Assembly (NCBI GenBank): GCA_031213475.1
Contig: JARUPZ010000013.1
Location: 6,428,739-6,492,738 of the forward strand
Length of the DNA stretch: 64,000 nt
Origin: Nereocystis luetkeana
Lineage: Eukaryota; Sar; Phaeophyceae; Laminariales; Laminariaceae
Direction: 5' to 3'
Shown: positions 57,085-64,000 of the stretch, in pieces
Layout: every line of letters starts with the position of its first letter
Numbering within the stretch: position 1 is the stretch's first letter
Notes under the pieces: generated by a model
Database searches by the model: none
What the model was told of the DNA's origin: nothing
Seen by the model: only the letters and a program-made list of their open reading frames with translations
Position numbers and translations under genes: made by a program

Positions 57085-57285
57085 TTGCAAAAGAACACAT
57101 AGAACAATCAGCCGCTGAGAGCTCGTGGCGTGGGCAGGCGCAATCCGACGCGAGTCGACGAGGGGGAAAAGGGCTGAAGTCTTCTCGCGATAAAATGCCT
57201 TCCAAGGCACGAACCGCAGTTGGGAGGGGGGGGGGAAGGAGAGGCTCTGCTGTGTGACCCAGGATCTGAGTTTCGACAGTTGTAG
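57085..57285 (+). mobile_element. 5'-truncated SINE copy
   Basis: It contains TTTTGCAAAAGA, GCGTGGGCAGGCGCAATC, GACGCGAGTCGACGAGG, GTCTTCTCGCGATAAAATG and TGTGACCCAGGATCTGAGTT, in the order of the minus-strand SINE at 47330-47622. The tRNA-like head is missing. Confidence 0.65.
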
Positions 57286-57748
57286 GGAGCGAGAGAGAAA
57301 TAACATAGGATGAAAAACATGCAATGAAAGGACAAGCCCCGAGAGCAAATGTATGTACCTGGTATGCACCTGGGCGGTGTGGATCCGGGCGAAGAGCGTG
57401 ACGGTTGGACTACTCTTCTAGTTTTTCCCTCGCCAGAGAGAGAGGTGTGTCGTTGAGGGATGATCGATCTCGGGTCAGAAAAAAGCAGATATAGCCAGAG
57501 CCCAGAGCAATACAGCAGCATGTTGTATAGACCTGCCACACGTGCCCGTGACTGATCTCTGTGCTGCTGCTGAAAGGCAGGGTTGCAGTGCTGTATGAAG
57601 CTGGGGTTAACCACGCTCTCTGCTCTGCTGCTGTATTGGGTTGTCTGTTGCCTGTGTTGTGTGTTGTGTTCAGACGCAAAAAAACGTACCGGTAGGTACT
57701 ATTAATACGAGTACATGAAGGACCAAAAAAATGACGACATTTCAGAGG

Positions 57749-57976
57749 TACGTACAAAAAAAGGCGTCTCGTATCGAAACCAGGGAAATCGTTATCCACT
57801 CCCGGCGGGAAAAAAAAACTTTGAGCGCCTGTCACGCGCTCCAGAGTGTACGGATCGCGCCGAGACCTCGACCAATGTGTCTGGCCGGGCTTCATGTGTC
57901 CGAGTGTAGCTCGTTTGCCGAAAAACGCTCGTACGAAGAGAAAAGTTGGCAAAAGTACGAAAATTTGACAAACATA
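57749..57976 (+). repeat. ~220-bp dispersed repeat, copy 2
   Basis: Direct copy of the block at 46022-46245 (GATCGCGCCGAGACC, GACCAATGTGTCTGGCCGGG, CTCGTACGAAGAGAAAAGT). Confidence 0.7.
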
Positions 57977-58429
57977 CGTATACATGTACGCAATCACAGG
58001 AATACAGGCAATCCGGTGCGCGACGTACCATGATGACAGTTTTGTTGGCCGTTTGCGCTTGTGCCACACACAATGGTTTGCGGTTTGGGCATGTTTTCGC
58101 ACGTTGCCGTAGATTTCTCATCTGGGCCACCATCATCACGAGTTTTTTTTTGTGGCATCGCTGCTGCCATAAGCTTATCTACCACTGCAGTGCAAAGTTT
58201 CGCGGGAATCGGTTCTATGCCGCGCATGTAAAGTCGTGCCTGGTATACATTGAAGCTGGGTTGTGTTGGCGGAGGTTACGCCGCACCTCTCTGTCTGGCA
58301 TTTTGGTACTTTTGAATGGAATAGCACGTCTGTTGCCAACAGCTCGTTTGTGGGCAATAAAAAAAGCTACGACAGGTCCAAGGTGTCACAAAGTGCAAAC
58401 CTCGTTTCAAATATCAAAATCTTCGAGGA

Positions 58430-58585
58430 ATTATTATTTATTTTAAGTAATTATTTATTTTCCGGTTTGGAAATGCTATCTGTGACCAAAACAATTAAAT
58501 TAATTGACCTCGGTTTCAATTTAATTATTTCGTACTGGAAATAGAGGTAATTATTTATTTTCCGTCTTCGGGCACACGAAAAATT
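58430..58585 (-). repeat. AT-rich dispersed repeat, inverted partner at 62755-62872
   Basis: The minus strand reads GAAGACGGAAAATAAATAAT, CTATTTCCAGTACGAA, AATTAAATTGAA and TTGTTTTGGTC, the same order as the plus strand at 62755-62872. TTATTTATTTTCCG is additionally repeated within this copy. Confidence 0.75.
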
Positions 58586-58899
58586 GGCACACGATTGGCT
58601 ACTACTTGGTTTCCCAAATCGATGTGGTCATCCTTGGATGTTGTTCCCCGTATCTGGGCTAGTATAGTGCTGCCTTGTTCTGTGATTTGTGTCCCTTTTT
58701 ACCCATCCTGGAACCATACCCCTTGTGCAATTAATTCGAATTGTCCAGCTTTGGAAAATCGAAATTGAAAATTCAAATTGCAAAACAGAAAACACAGAGA
58801 ACTGAAAACATCGAAGAAAATGTGTTCTGCCATTTTCTACCAGACACCAGACAATCGCAATTCTCAATTCCGTGAATTGTGTATCGTAGCAGGTAGACA

Positions 58900-58996
58900 T
58901 TAACCCCTTTAGAACCGCAGTCCCATTTGGGGACAAAACTACTTGAAATTTGACTGGTTTGTCCCCAGAACGGGACTGCGGTTCTAAAAGGGTTAA
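58900..58996. mobile_element. TTAA-flanked hairpin MITE (piggyBac-like), intact flanks
   Basis: TTAA + CCCCTTTAGAACCGCAGTCC ... GGGACTGCGGTTCTAAAAGGG + TTAA, with inner GGGGACAAA / TTTGTCCCC pairing. Both TTAA copies are intact. Same family as 21817-21913. Confidence 0.85.
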
Positions 58997-59095
58997 GCAT
59001 CCCGTGCAACTACAACTACGATTTCACAAAATCACACACCACACATCCACACACATCCCCACCAACCAGACACGCCTTACCCGTTGCCTCGACGC

Positions 59096-59515
59096 GAGCG
59101 CCGAGGCTTTGCTCCCCTACTGGTTCCAGGTGTAGCAAGAGTTCATGCTCACGCTGACAATTTTGCACGAGCTGGAGGTGGACGATCTCATCGACTCCAC
59201 TGGAATGTACCTTGGCGCTGCCTCTGTTTTCGCGGTGGGTTCCACTACCGTACGTACCCAAATGCTATTCACACACCCACACCACCACATGTGCCTACGA
59301 CGTAGTTCTCCAGCTCGCTGTAGCTGGCTGTCCTTGGCTGTGTGCTTCAACTCGTGTGCCAAGCGCTTTTTGGTTTTCATCGTGTGCGAACGTGCGAACA
59401 CGAACCGCCCGAACTCTGTGGTGATGGTTCGCCCCTGCTCGTCCTGTTTCCCCCTCAGCCCCTCGAACCGAGCTGACAGGGCTCTGGCGCAATTTACAGC
59501 ACTACCAAATACCAT
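59096..59515 (-). CDS. Possible minus-strand exons of an unrecognised gene
   Basis: Two coding-like segments lie close together. The first (about 59325-59515) reads TITTEFGRFVFARSHTMKTK and KRLAHELKHTAKDSQLQRAG. The second, in another frame (about 59096-59245), reads VDEIVHLQLVQNCQREHELL and ARVEATG, followed by a good donor GTAAGG. The join between them could not be fixed (phases of the best sites disagree). An upstream Ser/Pro-rich minus frame (59530-59760) may belong to it. No domain recognised. Confidence 0.3.
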
Positions 59516-59518
59516 TCC

Positions 59519-59797
59519 GTGAGACGGAGGAAAGGAAAGTTCGGTGCTCTGACGATGCCGCTTGACATCGCATCTTTGATGGGAGGAGACATGGGCGTGT
59601 TGAGCTCTTCTCCATCCTTGGTCGACGTTCCGGAGTTAGGCCTAGGGCCAGAGTGTGACTCTGAAGAGTGTGGCCCGCGCTCGGCTCCGCCTGATGCATG
59701 CGTCGGGTTAGGCACTAGCCCGGACCCAGTCTCGGACTTGAGCGATTCTGGCGGCGAGGACGATGTACTGCGCAAGGTAAGGAGCAGTAAGGAGTAA
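59519..59797 (+). CDS. Alternative plus-strand ORF, acidic, doubtful
   Basis: 92 codons from MRRRKGKFGALTMPLD to DLSDSGGEDDVLRKVRSSKE. The acidic Ser/Asp composition is coding-like, but the opposite strand is also open across most of the span, so at most one is real. Confidence 0.2.
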   Translation: MRRRKGKFGALTMPLDIASLMGGDMGVLSSSPSLVDVPELGLGPECDSEECGPRSAPPDACVGLGTSPDPVSDLSDSGGEDDVLRKVRSSKE

Positions 59798-60470
59798 AGG
59801 AGGGCGAGCGACCATGGCCTGGGGGCTTGAAGGAGAGCCCGAGGCTGATCTACTTTTAATATTAGTAACAGTCTACGACAGATCAAACTATTTAGGTTAA
59901 CATTTGGTGCGTGCCAGATACGTGGTGTCAAGACAAACCATATCAGCATCGCCCTTCTGGTATACTCGTAGTATTGTTGTCTGTACGTGTATCAGCAACA
60001 TCGGGGCAGTGTTTAAATACTTGGTGCTGGGCTACTGCTGTAGCTCAGCAACGTGTATCAGGGATATAAGATATAATTATAATAGCTGTTGCGCTGGCGC
60101 AACATTTTGGTCAAAATACGTACCAGGGTACCAGGTATCCATTTTCCGCAACAGCCGCGAAGGGCCTGGTTGCGCGCAGCGCAACTCGCGATTTTTTGGG
60201 CGCGCAACTGTTTCAGCCGCAAGCCCCAAAAATTGTTGTTGCGGCCTTGTTTGTTCGCCATAGTTGTGTTGTTTTCCAGCTCGTTCTTTTTCAAGTGTTG
60301 GCCACCTCGCCTGCGGGGGGGGGACACGACAGATTGTTTCTCCTAGATTTTGCTTTCATTTTTTTTCTTTTTTTCTTTCGATTTGTCTACTTTGATTTTG
60401 CTTTTTCTTTGATTGTTTCTTTTCGTTTCACTATTTCATAGATTGCGTATGTCGTGACTGTCGTATCTAG

Positions 60471-60598
60471 TTGTTGTTGTTGTTGTGGTTGTTGTTGTTG
60501 TTGTTGTTGTTCTCACATTAACTCACAATGTACAATGCAGTCCGTGGTCGCAGGACAGGCTCCAAAAACTCTGGAGTGGAAGAAATACCTCGGTAGTA
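60471..60598 (+). repeat. (TTG)n plus dispersed repeat, copy 3
   Basis: Same composite as 46341-46487: a TTG run, TCTCACATTAACTCA, GTCCGTGGTCGCAGGACAGG, CTGGAGTGGAAGAAATACCT. It ends about 25 bp before the GGG-terminated element copy 2. Confidence 0.8.
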
Positions 60599-60624
60599 AA
60601 ACAGAGGCAAAAACAAAAAAACAA

Positions 60625-61599
60625 GGGTTTTTGCCAAAATCAGGTATACCTGGCGACTTTTCGGCCAAAATCAGTTACAGTCTAAAACCAAGTATAAAAC
60701 ACGCGCCAGGAGCCTTGCTATTGGCCAAGCTGGCATTGAAACTGATTTTGGCTCGAAAATGCCAAGTTACACCTGTTTTTTTCTACTCTGTCTAACTTTC
60801 AACTGATTTTGGCCAACTTTGAACCAATCAGAGAGGCCATACGTTCACTGTTTTTTCTCTGCGTATATGCGTCTGTCCTCCCTCGGTTAAAGTTCTTCAG
60901 TATTAACGGATAAACTCTGTACTCGTACGTCGTACGTATGCCGACGGGTAGAAAGAACGGCTAATGTGAAGAACGCACACGTAAAAGTACGTATTTACAA
61001 ATGCATGCATGCGTACGCTGGTTTCACTTTTTTCTTCTGTGGGGTGTGCGTTTCAGTTATTTAATACCAGGTACCAGGTAGTTGTTGTGATGTGGAATCG
61101 GCACGGACACTGGTTGTGCTGGATGTCGACGGGTAGAAAGAACGGTTTAATGTGAAGAACACACACACACTCTGTGTGTTGTTTTCCATGGCCACAGCAG
61201 TCGATACAGCACCATGGTCTTTGTCTGTACCACCCCGCGTCGAGGTGGTCTCAGGTTTGGTAGGACAAGATAATTTCGTGCCAAGCAGGCGGTTCCGCGA
61301 CGATGGTCTAGAAGATTTAACGCTGTCAACGGGGGGGGGGCGCCAGATACTCTTCTTGGCGCCCCCGCCGTGGCGAAACGAACGAAGCCCATTATTAGTG
61401 TACCAGTACACCCTAAACAAAGCAAAACATTGCAGATTTTGGAGGCCATGTGGCACGCTTTATGCTTTACGCATTCCTTTTTACCGGACTTTTCATGGAC
61501 AGAACACCGCTCGAGGCGGGCGTTTTTACTTGGTTTTAGTATGTAACTGATTTTGGCACAAGCGGATCAGGTATACCTGATTTTGGCATTTATTTGCCC
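60625..61599. mobile_element. ~975-bp terminal-inverted-repeat element, copy 2
   Basis: Starts GGGTTTTTGCCAAAATCAGG and ends CCTGATTTTGGCATTTATTTGCCC, with the inner inverted GGTATACC and CAAAATCAGTTAC blocks. It is close to identical to 42551-43515 apart from small indels, which suggests recent movement. Confidence 0.8.
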
Positions 61600-61799
61600 A
61601 TAAAAAAATGTTTCGGGGGTTCGACTCGCACCTTCCACGCTTCTTTTTTTGTTGTTCACTTTTGACTTTTTTGTACCAGTACTTCCCAAGGCAATTTGTT
61701 TTATCCACCTCGCTTTTCTGAACGTATGCTATATTACAAGTTGTGTGTTTTTACCTAAGGCAAAGAGTCTGGGCGCGCTTACGCGTGGTGTGCGTTAGT

Positions 61800-62540
61800 A
61801 CCTCAACATTTCACAGCTACTCTCAATACTTGGGAGTAAAGCAAAGCATGTTCGAGAAAATACTGCGAGTGTACGAAGTACTCTAGATACTGCGAGTATT
61901 CGCAGTATTTTGAGGTTTTGTGCTCCTACTTCAGATACTACAACTGCGTATACTTTCGGGCTCGCATTACTTCGGGGTTCGCTGCTGCTGCTGTGATGGG
62001 CCTCCTGTTGTGCTTCAAGTATTTCGGGATTATATACCACGGGTACTGCGAGTACTACTGTAGTCTATATAGCAGTATTTCGTCAGTTGGTGGTGTTCGT
62101 ACTCGCAGTACCAAAATACCCTCAGCATGCCCAGTATAACACTTCGAGTATGAAGTATACTTCGAACGTCTGTGTACCGTGTCGACAACTCTCAGGCCCA
62201 TTGTTCGGCCCAAAACACTCCCAGATGGTCCCACGAGTGGGAGTTGGAGCAAATTACTTTCGCTGGGGACATCTCGAGCAGTATTTAGAGATATACTCTG
62301 GAAGGGAATAGGTACAGCAGTACTGCGAATACTCTCAGTATCTCGAGGTTCTGTACTGCGGATATTGCCTGTACTCCAAGTGTTTCGTGTTTCAGTACTG
62401 CGGGTACATACTTGCCTGTGCTTTCGGGGTTGCGTACTGCTTACTCTCAGTCCTCACAGTATCTGGGCCTTCTCAGTACTCGCAATATTGTAGCCGCCAG
62501 TACTCCAATACTCTCAGTACTCGGACTAACATTCGTTCTC
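61800..62540 (+). repeat. Degenerate minisatellite (TACTGCGAGTACTCTCAGTATTTCG units)
   Basis: Words such as CAGTACTGCGA, ACTCTCAGTA, TTTCGGGGTT and TACTCGCAGTA recur every ~30-40 bp with many substitutions. A short related stretch reappears at 63940-64000, at the window edge, in the opposite sense. Confidence 0.6.
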
Positions 62541-62754
62541 GAGCAAATATTAATCTGTGAAACCTTGTTATGTTACCGTGAGAACCAAGAAAGAAATATT
62601 CTGGGGGGATATATATTGTATGTGCTGTATCTTACTCAGGCGGCCACAAATTATTCTAGCGCAACCTCGACCTCGCGCAACTTTTTTGAACTTACGTTGA
62701 CGCCGCTTGCATTGAATTGATCGCCGCGAGTCATCTGTTACGGGTACCCTATTT

Positions 62755-62872
62755 TATTTCGTGTGCCGGAAGACGGAAAATAAATAAATGTATCATTACC
62801 CCTATTTCCAGTACGAATTAAATAAATTGAAGTTCAGGTCCATTATTTTAGTTGTTTTGGTCAGATTGCATC
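62755..62872 (+). repeat. AT-rich dispersed repeat, partner of 58430-58585
   Basis: GAAGACGGAAAATAAATAAA, CTATTTCCAGTACGAATTAA and GTTTTGGTCAGAT match the minus strand of the 58.5-kb copy. Confidence 0.75.
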
Positions 62873-62901
62873 TCCGAATCGAAAGGTACTATTTTTTGTA
62901 C

Positions 62902-63010
62902 TATTACGGGGGACCATAGTTAATAGGACCTATGGTATACATAAAAACCTATATATGTAACCATTGGGGCTCACAATATTTGGTCCTATTAGCTATGGTC
63001 CCCCGTAATA
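62902..63010. mobile_element. 109-bp TA-flanked hairpin MITE, copy 2
   Basis: TA + TTACGGGGGACCATAGTTAA ... GCTATGGTCCCCCGTAA + TA, the same length and nearly the same sequence as 39319-39427. Confidence 0.85.
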
Positions 63011-63149
63011 ATGATCCCACACTATTCCCGCAAACAGTAGAGTCTGGGCTCAAAAATTTGTGTGTGTTCTTCTCGTTAATGACGGCTGGATGCAGCTTCG
63101 GATGCAGCTTCGTACTACTTCGAAAGAGTTGAGCAGGATTTCATACCAT

Positions 63150-63575
63150 TATTATTTCGCTCTTGCGCCACTCCCCTAGGCACCTCCCGGAGGGGAACCT
63201 TGTACTATTAATATGATTGTCATTTAAAAGAATATCTGCAGCAGGAAGTCGTTTACTTCCTCGCCTGCCGTGTGTTGAGAAATTGTGCAGGAACGCATCC
63301 AACCCAGGAAACATTTGATAACTGCATTCTTTCCCCCTTTTTGTGTTTTTATCATCGCTTTTACTTTCCAGCTTAACTCCTAAGTAGGAAGGCTTCCCCT
63401 CAGCGATCTTCTGGACAAGCCGTGGTCACAGGTGTCTTCCCCCCCGGTCCGTGCCTTCATTAGTACCGTGCATTGATACGGTTCAGCATCCGCACTGCCC
63501 GTCTAGATCATGCACAATAAAGAATACAAGGTTCCCCTCCGGGGCGTGCCTAGGGGAGTGGCGCAAGAAATAATA
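63150..63575. mobile_element. 426-bp inverted-repeat element with SINE-tail-like interior
   Basis: The left arm has TATTATTTC, TTGCGCCACTCCCCTAGGCA and GGAGGGGAACCTTGTA; the complement appears at the right end, ending GAAATAATA. The arms are about 50 bp. The interior (63358-63488) shares ordered blocks with 50400-50545. Confidence 0.7.
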
Positions 63576-64000
63576 CTCGTCGTTTGCAATACCTGCACAC
63601 CTGTGTTTGTTTAGAACTACATTAACTGCATCCACCCACCATTAACGTGAAGAACACATACACATATTTTTGAGGACAGATTATGTACCGCTGTTTGTGG
63701 AAATAGTGTGGGATCGTTACTACAACAAGAATATAGAGGGTATACGGGTAGTAAGTGGATATTTGATCCTGAACAGTGACTCGCGGCGATCAGTCCAATG
63801 CTTGCGGCTTAAACGTAAGTACAAAACGTTGGGCGAGGTCGTGGTTGCGACATGATACTTTGTGACCGGCTGAGTGAAATCCAGCACAACATACAAAATG
63901 TATTCCCGCAAAATAAATGTTTCTTGGCGCTCAGGAGAACATCGAGATACTGAGAGTACTCGCAGTCCATACTGCTCGCGGTACATATTCCCGAAATACT
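63576..64000. other. Right edge, no supported gene
   Basis: Short ORFs only. The last ~60 bases resemble the minisatellite at 61800-62540 in inverted sense, so another array probably begins at or beyond the edge. Confidence 0.4.

Overview
The window is nuclear DNA of a eukaryote with spliced genes and a very repeat-rich intergenic space. Two genes can be identified from sequence. One is CEP164 (basal-body distal appendage protein), so the organism builds centrioles or flagella. The other is HYPK (chaperone-like regulator of the ribosomal N-acetyltransferase NatA). GT-AG introns of about 0.1-1 kb, two multi-kilobase introns full of transposons, and balanced base composition would suit a flagellated alga or other protist. 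A stramenopile such as a brown alga is my first guess, but nothing here proves the lineage.

Layout. 0-4 kb: an unrecognised plus-strand ORF (1459-2433), then a 47-codon repeat ORF broken by a frameshift (2609-3596). 4-6.9 kb: nothing coding that I trust, plus one fossil hairpin element. 6.9-26.1 kb: a minus-strand CEP164 gene, resolved here into 18 exons whose phases agree throughout (5,010 nt, 1,669 codons plus stop). Its WW domain is cut by a 7.7-kb intron holding a TTAA-type MITE, a rearranged TAA-flanked transposon cluster with another element nested inside, and tandem repeats. 26-31 kb: intergenic, with several hairpin or inverted-repeat elements. 31.1-35.3 kb: HYPK, two exons split by a 3.9-kb intron containing a tRNA-derived SINE. 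36.2-37.3 kb: a 42-bp minisatellite. 38.1-40.1 kb: a degenerate satellite of about 120 bp. 40.1-42.1 kb: two adjacent segmental tandem duplications. 42.5-51 kb: dispersed non-autonomous elements, including a 504-bp near-perfect palindrome. 54.4-56.9 kb: a decayed gene with DTD and GCD motifs and a cysteine-rich CXC tail, which looks mobile-element-derived. 57-64 kb: second copies of several families and another minisatellite.

No reverse transcriptase, transposase or integrase was recognised, so nearly all mobile DNA here is non-autonomous. CEP164 and HYPK are divergently transcribed with about 5 kb between them; nothing suggests they act together. The repeat families (TTAA hairpin, TA hairpin, TAA-flanked GACC element, GGG-terminated element of about 970 bp, tRNA-headed SINE, and the 9-bp motif TACCWGGTA) recur between genes and inside the long introns but were not seen inside the mapped exons.
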